Below, piece after piece: positions 6,234-12,110 of a stretch of 12,503 nucleotides of DNA; the first letter of the stretch is position 1, and every line of letters begins with the position of its first letter. Position numbers and translations under genes: made by a program. The notes beneath the pieces are model-generated. The model made no database searches. It saw only the letters and a list, made by a program, of their open reading frames with translations, and had not been told where the DNA came from. Source of the stretch: JAEYZS01 sp964469265 (GTDB taxonomy: Bacteria > Bdellovibrionota > Bdellovibrionia > Bdellovibrionales > JAEYZS01); the NCBI GenBank assembly GCA_964469265.1, contig CAYXYF010000042.1, positions 1 to 12,503 of the forward strand. The letters are read 5' to 3'.

Positions 6234-6952
6234 TAGAAAAGTTAAATCGTGCTACAAACACGCTTCGCCGAAAAAGAGATTTACCCATGAGCTTTGTTAT
6301 TACAATTGATGGACCTGCAGCTTCAGGAAAAAGCTCTGTCAGCCGTGAGCTTGCAAAGCGTTTAAACTGTGACTGGGTTTCAACGGGCTCTTTCTATCGC
6401 GGCCTTGCTTATGTGGCTCAACAGACAGATGCCAATTTAGAAGATGAACAAGAAATCGCAAAGCTTGCACAATCAGATATCTGGAAAGTCGAAATCCAAC
6501 CCGATACATCCCATGTGTATTTTAAAGGAAAAGATGTCACTCCTGAGATCCATCATGAGTCTGTAGGGCTTGTCGCAAGCAAGATTAGTCAATACCCAGA
6601 GGTCCGAAGAAGACTTCTTGGTTCCCAACGGGAGTGCCGTTCAGAAAGAGGCCTTGTTGCGGAAGGACGAGACTGCGGCAGTGTGGTTTTTCCAGAGGCT
6701 GAGCTTAAAATTTACCTTGATGCCGACACATCAAACCGTGCCGAGAGACGAGCTCAACAAAACGGCTTGTCTAAGGAAGACATCGAAAAATTACAAAAAG
6801 TTAGAGATAATCAAGACTTAACACGAACCGTAGCCCCATTAACAACGCCTGAAGGGGCTCACGTCATTGACACCAGTACAATGACTTTGCATGAGGTTGT
6901 TGATACCATTGAAGAGTTATCAGGGCCTGTTTTAAAGAACTTGCATCGGTAA
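6230..6952 (+). CDS. cmk: Cytidylate kinase (CMP/dCMP kinase)
   Basis: 240 residues from the ATG at 6230, whose ATGA overlaps the hisC stop. It phosphorylates CMP and dCMP with ATP in pyrimidine salvage, which suits an organism recycling nucleic acid. ITIDGPAASGKSS (25-36) is the P-loop with Lys34, STGSFYRGLAY (51-61) is the CMP-binding segment, GLVAEGRDCGSVVFPEAELK is the family's R-D-x-G motif, and RAERRAQQ and RDNQDLTR form the lid. The first 19 residues are basic and not part of the kinase fold; an ATG at 6287 (GAGA seven bases upstream) would give 221 residues, nearer the usual 220-230. I cannot decide between them; the overlapping start fits coupling. No terminator is visible right after it, so some readthrough to rpsA is possible. 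Confidence 0.92.
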   Translation: MIEKLNRATNTLRRKRDLPMSFVITIDGPAASGKSSVSRELAKRLNCDWVSTGSFYRGLAYVAQQTDANLEDEQEIAKLAQSDIWKVEIQPDTSHVYFKGKDVTPEIHHESVGLVASKISQYPEVRRRLLGSQRECRSERGLVAEGRDCGSVVFPEAELKIYLDADTSNRAERRAQQNGLSKEDIEKLQKVRDNQDLTRTVAPLTTPEGAHVIDTSTMTLHEVVDTIEELSGPVLKNLHR

Positions 6953-6987
6953 ATTCTGCTCTTTGTATGAATCGCGTCTAAAAACCT

Positions 6988-7015
6988 TTGACTCCTAAAT
7001 ACAAGGCTCTATAAC
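6988..7015 (+). promoter_or_regulatory. Sigma70-type promoter for rpsA
   Basis: TTGACT (6988-6993) and TATAAC (7010-7015) are separated by 16 bases. Transcription would begin near 7022, leaving a leader of about 140 bases before the first rpsA start. It sits in the only long gap (6953-7162) of this plus-strand cluster. Confidence 0.6.
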
Positions 7016-7045
7016 CTTTTCCAACGCTTTGAATCGGATAGCTCT

Positions 7046-7139
7046 AACACCTCGGTTTTTCGATGTGTTTTGTAATTGTCCGTTACCCTCAAGGCGAATT
7101 TATTTTAGGACACAATACTTAATATTTGGCGAGTATTGT
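7046..7139 (+). promoter_or_regulatory. Structured rpsA leader with two hairpins
   Basis: Hairpin 1 pairs AACAC-TCG (7046-7054) with CGA-GTGTT (7061-7069), with one C/T mismatch, around a GTTTTT loop. Hairpin 2 pairs ACAATACT (7112-7119) exactly with AGTATTGT (7132-7139) around a 12-base loop and ends ten bases before the AGGAGG ribosome binding site. S1 represses its own translation through leader hairpins in enterobacteria; a similar role here is inference. Hairpin 1 could also be a weak terminator for cmk (only four T's follow). Confidence 0.45.
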
Positions 7140-7149
7140 TTAAGTCCGC

Positions 7150-7198
7150 AGGAGGTTTATTAATGCCAAACCAAACAAACAGCGAGGAGCATAAAATG
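7150..7198 (+). promoter_or_regulatory. Two consecutive ribosome binding sites for rpsA
   Basis: AGGAGG (7150-7155) lies seven bases before an ATG at 7163. GAGGAG (7184-7189) lies six bases before a second, in-frame ATG at 7196. Both starts are well formed, so two forms of S1 differing by 11 residues are possible. A TTG further upstream at 7136 is not needed and lies inside the leader hairpin. Confidence 0.6.
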
Positions 7199-8968
7199 AG
7201 TAAACAAGCAGAAGCTAGAAGAAAAGTTTTGGCTGCTCTTGATGCCCTTGACGCAGAAGTTGAAGGCTCAGACAGTGCTTTCAACGGAAATGAATCTTTC
7301 TCAAAATTATTTGAGGAGTCAGTTAAAGAAGCAACATTTGCACAAGGTGATGTTGTACCTGCAACTGTTATTGAAATTCAATCTGACTATGTATTAGTCG
7401 ATATCAACTACAAATCAGAAGGCTTGATTCCAATTCACGAGTTCAGAACTGGGGCGGGTACACTTAGCATCGAGCCAGGTGATAAGATTGAAGTTTACAT
7501 TGAAAAAATTGAAAACGAAAACGGCATGGCTGTATTGTCAAAAGACAAAGCAGATATGCTAAAAGCATGGAACGACATTTCTCGTGCGGCTGAAAGCCAA
7601 GAGCAAATCGAAGGTGTTGTTATTGGTAAAGTTAAAGGTGGCTTAGTTGTAGACATCGGTGTGAAGGCGTTTTTGCCAGGTTCACAAATCGATATCAGAC
7701 CAGTTCGTAACCTTGATCTTTATGTTGGTAAGAAATTTAAGTTCAAAGTTATTAAGTTTAACAAAAAACGCGGTAACATTGTTCTTTCAAGAAGAGCGAT
7801 CCTCGAGGAAGAAAGAACGAGCCTTAAAACTCAAACTATCGACACTATGAGAGAAGGCGCAAAAGTAAATGGTATTGTGAAAAACATCACTGATTACGGT
7901 GCGTTTATTGATCTCGGCGGAATCGATGGTTTATTACATATCACAGACATGAGCTGGGGCCGTGTAAAGCATCCGTCTGAGTTGATTAAACTAGGTGACG
8001 AAATTGATGTTGTCGTACTTAAGTACGATCAAGAGAAAGAAAGAGTTTCTCTTGGTTTAAAACAACTTCAAGACGACCCATGGCAAAAAGTTCGTGAAAC
8101 ATACACTCCTGGAACAAAAGTTTCTGGTAAGATTGTTTCTCTTGCTGAGTACGGTGCATTCGTTGAATTAAACGACGGTATCGAAGGTCTTATCCACGTC
8201 TCAGAAATGAGCTGGACAAAGAAAGTAAAACATCCTTCTCAAATTTTAAATGAAGGCGACACTGTAGAGGTTCAGGTTCTAGAGGTTGACTCTGAAAACA
8301 GAAGAATTTCTTTAGGTCTAAAACAACTTCAGCCTAACCCATGGTTAGAGTTAAAGGACACCTACCCACCAGGAACTATCATTGAAGGTGAAATTAAGTC
8401 TGTCACAGAATTCGGTATCTTTGTTGGTATCGAAGACGAAATCGATGGTCTTGTTCACATCTCTGACTTCTCATGGACGAAGCGTGTAAATCACCCATCT
8501 GAAATGTTTAAGAAAGGTGAAAAAGTTCGCGCGGTTGTTTTAGGTGTAGATATTGAAAACGAAAGATTCAGTCTTGGTATTAAACAACTTGATGGAGATC
8601 CATGGGCAGCTATCGACGATAAATTCCCAGTGGGTTCTCAGCATGATGTTAAAGTCACAAAAACTGCTGACTTTGGTGTCTTCGTTGAGCTTGACGCCGA
8701 TATTGAAGGTTTGATCCACATTAGCGAACTTTCAAAAAATCGTATCTCTAAGCCAGAAGAAGTTGTTCAAGTTGGCGACACCATCAAAGCTGAAGTTGTC
8801 ACAATTGACAAAGAAGCTCGTAGAATTGGCCTAAGCGCTAAACTTGTACAGCTAAGAGCTGAAAAAGCAGACGTCGGTGAATATATGAAGAAAGCGAAAG
8901 CGACTTCTAAGACTAGCCTAGGTGATTTGTTTGGAGATGCTCTTAAAGGTGGAACAAGCGAAGAATAA
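7163..8968 (+). CDS. rpsA: 30S ribosomal protein S1
   Basis: 601 residues from the ATG at 7163 with a perfect AGGAGG; an in-frame ATG at 7196 with its own GAGGAG would give 590. The protein brings mRNA to the 30S subunit. Six S1 (OB-fold) domains can be counted at about 58-127, 147-212, 230-301, 317-388, 404-475 and 490-562. Domains 3-6 show the RNA-binding signature YGAF/FGIF-(I/V)-x-L and GLLHI/GLIHVSE-x-SW, repeated closely enough to suggest recent shared ancestry; domains 1 and 2 are divergent ribosome-docking domains, as in E. coli S1 (557 residues, six domains). It is slightly longer than E. coli S1 because of an N-terminal Ala/Glu-rich helix and a lysine-rich tail ending in DLFGDALKGG. 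A promoter and a structured leader precede it and a strong terminator follows. Confidence 0.96.
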   Translation: MPNQTNSEEHKMSKQAEARRKVLAALDALDAEVEGSDSAFNGNESFSKLFEESVKEATFAQGDVVPATVIEIQSDYVLVDINYKSEGLIPIHEFRTGAGTLSIEPGDKIEVYIEKIENENGMAVLSKDKADMLKAWNDISRAAESQEQIEGVVIGKVKGGLVVDIGVKAFLPGSQIDIRPVRNLDLYVGKKFKFKVIKFNKKRGNIVLSRRAILEEERTSLKTQTIDTMREGAKVNGIVKNITDYGAFIDLGGIDGLLHITDMSWGRVKHPSELIKLGDEIDVVVLKYDQEKERVSLGLKQLQDDPWQKVRETYTPGTKVSGKIVSLAEYGAFVELNDGIEGLIHVSEMSWTKKVKHPSQILNEGDTVEVQVLEVDSENRRISLGLKQLQPNPWLELKDTYPPGTIIEGEIKSVTEFGIFVGIEDEIDGLVHISDFSWTKRVNHPSEMFKKGEKVRAVVLGVDIENERFSLGIKQLDGDPWAAIDDKFPVGSQHDVKVTKTADFGVFVELDADIEGLIHISELSKNRISKPEEVVQVGDTIKAEVVTIDKEARRIGLSAKLVQLRAEKADVGEYMKKAKATSKTSLGDLFGDALKGGTSEE

Positions 8969-8983
8969 TCACTGTGTGATTAT
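8965..8983 (+). other. Hairpin enclosing the rpsA stop codon
   Basis: ATAATCAC (8965-8972) and GTGATTAT (8976-8983) pair perfectly around a TGT loop. The TAA stop (8966-8968) lies in the 5' arm. It has no T-run of its own and sits 26 bases before the terminator; it may protect the 3' end or affect ribosome release. Confidence 0.4.
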
Positions 8984-9008
8984 GCTCAATACACTACAGC
9001 ATTTAATG

Positions 9009-9039
9009 AAAGCCCTAGATTTTTCTAGGGCTTTTTTTT
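9009..9039 (+). terminator. Strong intrinsic terminator of rpsA
   Basis: An 11-base-pair stem, AAAGCCCTAGA (9009-9019) with TCTAGGGCTTT (9024-9034), closes a TTTT loop and is followed by an unbroken run of T's to 9039. Confidence 0.92.
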
Positions 9040-9080
9040 ATCCTCTCATTTGAGCTCTAAAACAGAGAAAGGTTTTTGAT

Positions 9081-9992
9081 ATGAAAAAGTTTTTCCAGTT
9101 CGTAGGTATCTCCGTTGTTATTGGTTTTATTATATTTATTGTTGTTGTCGGAGGAACTATTTCTTCGGTCATGAATCCTGAAAAACGCGTGATCGGAAAC
9201 GCTATCATGAAGCTTGATCTCGATGGCGTCATCATGGACGGGAAGAAGTTTTTAAAAGACTTAAGAAAGTACAGAAAAGTTGACGAGATCAAAGCCATCG
9301 TTGTGCACATGAATTCTCCAGGTGGAGTTGTTGGACCGAGCCAAGAGATCTATTCAGAGCTTAAAAAAACTCGCGAGGTTTACAACAAACCCGTCATTGT
9401 TAGTGGCTCAGGGTTAATGGCAAGTGGCGCCTTCTACGCTGCTATGGGAGCGGACCGAATCATTACCAACCCTGGAACTCTGATGGGTTCAGTGGGTGTT
9501 ATTATGGAGTTTGCAAATCTTGAGCGTCTTTACGACTGGGCAAAAATTAGAAGGTTTGTCATTAAGACTGGTGCCTATAAAGACACAGGTGCTGAGTACC
9601 GCACTATGCGAGATGACGAGAAAGCTTTACTTCAAAAACTTATGGATGATGTTTTATTGCAGTTTAAAAAAGCAATTGCTGAGGGCCGTAAGATGCCGAT
9701 GGAAAAAGTTGACCAATATGCAGACGGCAGAATCTTCACTGGTGAGGAAGCTGTAGAGTTAGGTTTTGCAGATCAAGTAGGAACACTGTCAGATGCCATC
9801 GAAGTTGCTGGTGAAATGACAGGATTAGGAAAAGATCCAAAAATTTTTGAACCCCCAAAGGAATACGAGAGCATCATGGAGTTCTTGACTGCAAATCAAG
9901 AGGGGTCGGTAAAAGCAATGGAATTGATGTCAAATCAGTTAAAGACATTAGGGCAACCTCTTTATTTGATGAAGGGAACTTACATTGAATAA
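9081..9992 (+). CDS. sppA: Signal peptide peptidase SppA, short single-domain form
   Basis: 303 residues. It is a membrane-anchored serine protease that degrades cleaved signal peptides, with its catalytic domain outside the inner membrane. Residues 1-30 are an N-terminal anchor (MKKFFQ, then a long Ile/Val run). Residues 75-83 (VHMNSPGGV) are the oxyanion region, Ser115 in GLMASGAFYAA is the nucleophile and Lys167 in KTGAYKDTG is the general base; the 52-residue spacing equals that of the Ser/Lys pair in Bacillus SppA. FTGEEAVELGFADQVG (about 225-240) is the usual C-terminal family motif. The length matches the half-size SppA of Gram-positives and many Proteobacteria, not the 618-residue tandem E. 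coli form. AAAGG eight bases upstream supports the start. It is the first gene of a four-gene cluster; only about 40 bases separate it from the rpsA terminator and no clear promoter is visible. Confidence 0.93.
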   Translation: MKKFFQFVGISVVIGFIIFIVVVGGTISSVMNPEKRVIGNAIMKLDLDGVIMDGKKFLKDLRKYRKVDEIKAIVVHMNSPGGVVGPSQEIYSELKKTREVYNKPVIVSGSGLMASGAFYAAMGADRIITNPGTLMGSVGVIMEFANLERLYDWAKIRRFVIKTGAYKDTGAEYRTMRDDEKALLQKLMDDVLLQFKKAIAEGRKMPMEKVDQYADGRIFTGEEAVELGFADQVGTLSDAIEVAGEMTGLGKDPKIFEPPKEYESIMEFLTANQEGSVKAMELMSNQLKTLGQPLYLMKGTYIE

Positions 9993-10503
9993 CAACAACA
10001 GTGGCCTTGGAGCACGTATTTCGATTCTTTTTCGACCAGACCGATGGAAGTACATCAAAAGAAAAGACTCTGATAAAGAATGTGTGTTTTGTCGAGCCGC
10101 CAACGATGAACCAACTTTTGATACGCTCACAGTTTACAAGTCAGAGCATTCTATGATTGTGTTAAACAAATATCCCTACAATACGGGGCATTTGTTGGTA
10201 ATTCCGCGTCGTCATAACGGAGATTTCTTAGCGATTGGAAAAGCGGAGTTTGATGATTTAAATCAGACCTTAAAAATCGCAGTGAAGGCTGTAAAAGACG
10301 TCTATGAATCCCATGGAATCAATATTGGATTAAATCTTGAGAAAGCTGCGGGTGCGGGACTTCCAGACCATTTGCATTACCATATTGTTCCACGCTTTAG
10401 AGGGGATATGAACTTCTTTCCTCTTATTGCGGAAACTAAAGTTGTTCCTGAGGCCCTTGAAGAGACATATCGTAAAATGAGAAATTACTTCGAGCGCGTT
10501 TAA
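9985..10503 (+). CDS. HIT-family protein, Ap4A phosphorylase-like
   Basis: 172 residues from a TTG start that overlaps the sppA stop by eight bases; AAGGGA seven bases upstream supports it, and no other usable start precedes the conserved region. The histidine triad is H129-L-H131-Y-H133 in HLHYHIVPR. Upstream of it, NIGLNLEKAAGAGLPD is very close in pattern to the mycobacterial diadenosine tetraphosphate phosphorylase (G-L-N-x-G/A-G-x-G/S-L-x-x-H). C33-x2-C36 (CVFC), together with histidines, fits the zinc site found in this branch. Such enzymes split Ap4A or similar dinucleotides, clearing stress-related or mischarged nucleotides in the cytosol. The exact substrate cannot be read from the sequence. 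It lies in a cluster with sppA and mce, to which no functional tie is evident. Confidence 0.9.
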   Translation: MNNNNSGLGARISILFRPDRWKYIKRKDSDKECVFCRAANDEPTFDTLTVYKSEHSMIVLNKYPYNTGHLLVIPRRHNGDFLAIGKAEFDDLNQTLKIAVKAVKDVYESHGINIGLNLEKAAGAGLPDHLHYHIVPRFRGDMNFFPLIAETKVVPEALEETYRKMRNYFERV

Positions 10504-10517
10504 AAGGATTGTGAATT

Positions 10518-10925
10518 ATGAGACCTGGATTTGAAATTGATCATATTGGCATTGCGGTTGAATCTTTAGAGAAAGGGTTTGAAATCTACAAGCACATGGG
10601 TTGGACGTCCATGGACACGGAGGTCGTTGCCTCTGAAAAAGTGAAAGTGGGTTTTATCCAGTTTGAAAATAACGTTGCAGTTGAACTCTTAGAACCTACG
10701 GATCCAAGCAGTGTTATCGCAAAGTTTTTGGCAAAACGTGGACCTGGAATCCACCATATTTGTTACCGAGTTAAAAACATTGAAAAAGTTATGGAAACCC
10801 TTAAGAATGAAGGGGTGCGACTTCTTGATGAAAAGCCGCGAATGGGAGCTCATAACTGCAAGGTATGCTTTATTCATCCTTCTAGCAGTAATGGGGTCCT
10901 TGTAGAACTCAGCGAAAAGATTTGA
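10518..10925 (+). CDS. mce: Methylmalonyl-CoA epimerase
   Basis: 135 residues, the usual length. It interconverts (2S)- and (2R)-methylmalonyl-CoA between propionyl-CoA carboxylase and methylmalonyl-CoA mutase. The protein is two VOC (glyoxalase-type) modules: DHIGIAVESLEKGFEIYK at 8-25 and GIHHICYRVKNIEKVMETLK at 77-96. Metal ligands by family pattern are His9, Glu56 (in VAVELLEP), His79 or His80, and Glu130 (VLVELSEK). RLLDEKPRMGAHNCKVCFIHP is typical of the epimerase and unlike glyoxalase I or dioxygenases. AAAGGA lies about nine bases before the ATG and the HIT gene ends 14 bases upstream, so it is in the same operon. The partner mutase and carboxylase are not in the window. Confidence 0.92.
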   Translation: MRPGFEIDHIGIAVESLEKGFEIYKHMGWTSMDTEVVASEKVKVGFIQFENNVAVELLEPTDPSSVIAKFLAKRGPGIHHICYRVKNIEKVMETLKNEGVRLLDEKPRMGAHNCKVCFIHPSSSNGVLVELSEKI

Positions 10926-10950
10926 TGACGCAGAAAAGGGGACGGACGCT

Positions 10951-11706
10951 ATGAGAGCTCAAGGCGGTCAGCCAATGGTTTTACCACTCACGAAAATGGT
11001 AAAATATCTTATTATCATAAATATCTCAATTTGGCTGGTCCTTCAGATCATTATTGAAGGTTATATTTTTCCATCGCTCAATTTATCGCTCTATTTCGGA
11101 CTAGTACCGCAAAATATTTTCTTAAACTTTTTTGTCTGGGAATTTGGAACTTACATGTTCCTTCATGATGTCGGAAATCCAATGCATCTTATTTTTAATA
11201 TGTTCACCTTATGGATGATCGGTGGAGAGCTTGAGTTAAAATGGGGCTCTAAAAACTTTCTAAAGTATTACCTTGGATGCGGGATCGGTGCGGGTATCGT
11301 CTATTTCTTAGGGGTTGTGGGATATTATTTTGCCACGGGCCACATTACTCCACTCCAGATTCCAGTCATCGGAGCGTCGGGTGCGATCTTTGGAATTCTT
11401 CTTGCCTATGGAATCCTCTTTGCCGAGCGCCAGATGCTTTTTATGTTTATTTTTCCGATCAAGGCAAAGTGGTTCGTCACGATCCTTGGCGCAATCGAGC
11501 TATCTATGCTTATGAGCCGCGGGATAGGCGGCAGCAAGGTCGCCAACCTAGCGCATCTCGGGGGCCTCTTGGTGGGCTTTATATACCTTACAGTATGGGC
11601 CAACATCCAAAAGGGCAAAAGCGGCGGAGGCGGCTCTGGCGGCCGCAAGAAGCGGTCGAATTTGAAGTTGATAGTAAACAATGACAAACCAAAATACTGG
11701 AATTAA
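10951..11706 (+). CDS. Rhomboid-family intramembrane serine protease
   Basis: 251 residues with six or seven membrane segments. The catalytic serine is Ser143 in IGASGAIFGIL (GxSG) and its histidine partner is His202 in ANLAHLGGLLVG; HLIFNM (79-84) supplies the His and Asn of the oxyanion site, so the dyad is complete. It would cleave membrane-spanning substrates in the inner membrane; the substrate is unknown. The C-terminal tail after residue 220 is cytosolic-looking: a Gly/Ser-rich linker (KSGGGGSGG), a basic patch (RKKR) and the end PKYWN. Base composition changes inside the gene: from about 11460 codons become rich in third-position C and G. AAGGGG eight or nine bases before the ATG supports the start. 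It is the last gene of the sppA cluster. Confidence 0.9.
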   Translation: MRAQGGQPMVLPLTKMVKYLIIINISIWLVLQIIIEGYIFPSLNLSLYFGLVPQNIFLNFFVWEFGTYMFLHDVGNPMHLIFNMFTLWMIGGELELKWGSKNFLKYYLGCGIGAGIVYFLGVVGYYFATGHITPLQIPVIGASGAIFGILLAYGILFAERQMLFMFIFPIKAKWFVTILGAIELSMLMSRGIGGSKVANLAHLGGLLVGFIYLTVWANIQKGKSGGGGSGGRKKRSNLKLIVNNDKPKYWN

Positions 11707-11787
11707 CCGAGCTCTTTTGGTCTTACTCTTCGTTGCTTGATGTGCGGCTTTAGTTTGTCTTCCGATGGCGGGAAAAGGCAAAAAGGC

Positions 11788-11816
11788 TTGATATCTTTCG
11801 CCATATTGCGTATAAA
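11788..11816 (+). promoter_or_regulatory. Sigma70-type promoter for the small acidic protein
   Basis: TTGATA (11788-11793) and TATAAA (11811-11816) are separated by exactly 17 bases, close to the full consensus. Transcription would start near 11823, about 25 bases before the ATG at 11848. The remaining bases 11707-11787 show nothing else I can name. Confidence 0.75.
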
Positions 11817-11847
11817 ATTGGGATTCAAATAATTATAGAGGTGAAGA

Positions 11848-12048
11848 ATGAGTTTAAGTGATGCAATGAAAAGATTAAAATACGATAAGCGTTTAACTGA
11901 AAATATGCTTAAGTATGGCGAAATCACAGAAGACGAAGTGAACAAGCACCGAGAGTCTTTACCTGATGATACAGAAAATGCGGAAACTGTGAATATCTTT
12001 GAAATTGATAACGAAGATCGCCCACAGTCCTCTCAACAATCACACTAA
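11848..12048 (+). CDS. Small conserved-type hypothetical protein
   Basis: 66 residues, charged and without a signal peptide. Residues 1-40 (MKRLKYDKRLTENM, then GEITEDEVNKHRESLPDD) are predicted helical; I recall short Bdellovibrio and deltaproteobacterial proteins with the same 'RLKYDKR...E-x-T-x-E-E...LPD' order, but cannot name a function. The last 25 residues are acidic and Gln/Ser-rich, probably disordered. GAGGTG lies four bases before the ATG, a strong promoter precedes it and a terminator follows it, so this is a genuine one-gene transcript that is probably well expressed. Confidence 0.8.
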   Translation: MSLSDAMKRLKYDKRLTENMLKYGEITEDEVNKHRESLPDDTENAETVNIFEIDNEDRPQSSQQSH

Positions 12049-12076
12049 TTTTAATTGGGTGGATTTAGACTTAAAG

Positions 12077-12110
12077 AAAAGCCTGCTTATGAAGCAGGCT
12101 TTTTTTATTT
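12077..12110. terminator. Bidirectional terminator between convergent genes
   Basis: A 12-base-pair stem, AAAAGCCTGCTT (12077-12088) with AAGCAGGCTTTT (12092-12103), closes an ATG loop. The plus strand has seven T's from the stem onward; the minus strand has TTTTCTTT. The minus-strand gene's stop (12105-12107) lies at its edge, so the two convergent genes share it. Confidence 0.9.

Noticed and set aside
7046..7069. Hairpin after cmk considered as a terminator
   Set aside because: Only a four-base T-run and a mismatched stem; the promoter at 6988 lies upstream of it, so it is better seen as part of the rpsA leader.
11277..11684. 135-codon plus-strand frame inside the rhomboid gene
   Set aside because: Out-of-frame reading made long by the GC-rich 3' part; the rhomboid frame has the catalytic motifs and membrane segments.
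11548..11781. Minus-strand frames across the rhomboid 3' end
   Set aside because: Low-complexity Ala/Pro-rich readings of the GC-rich tail with no start signal.
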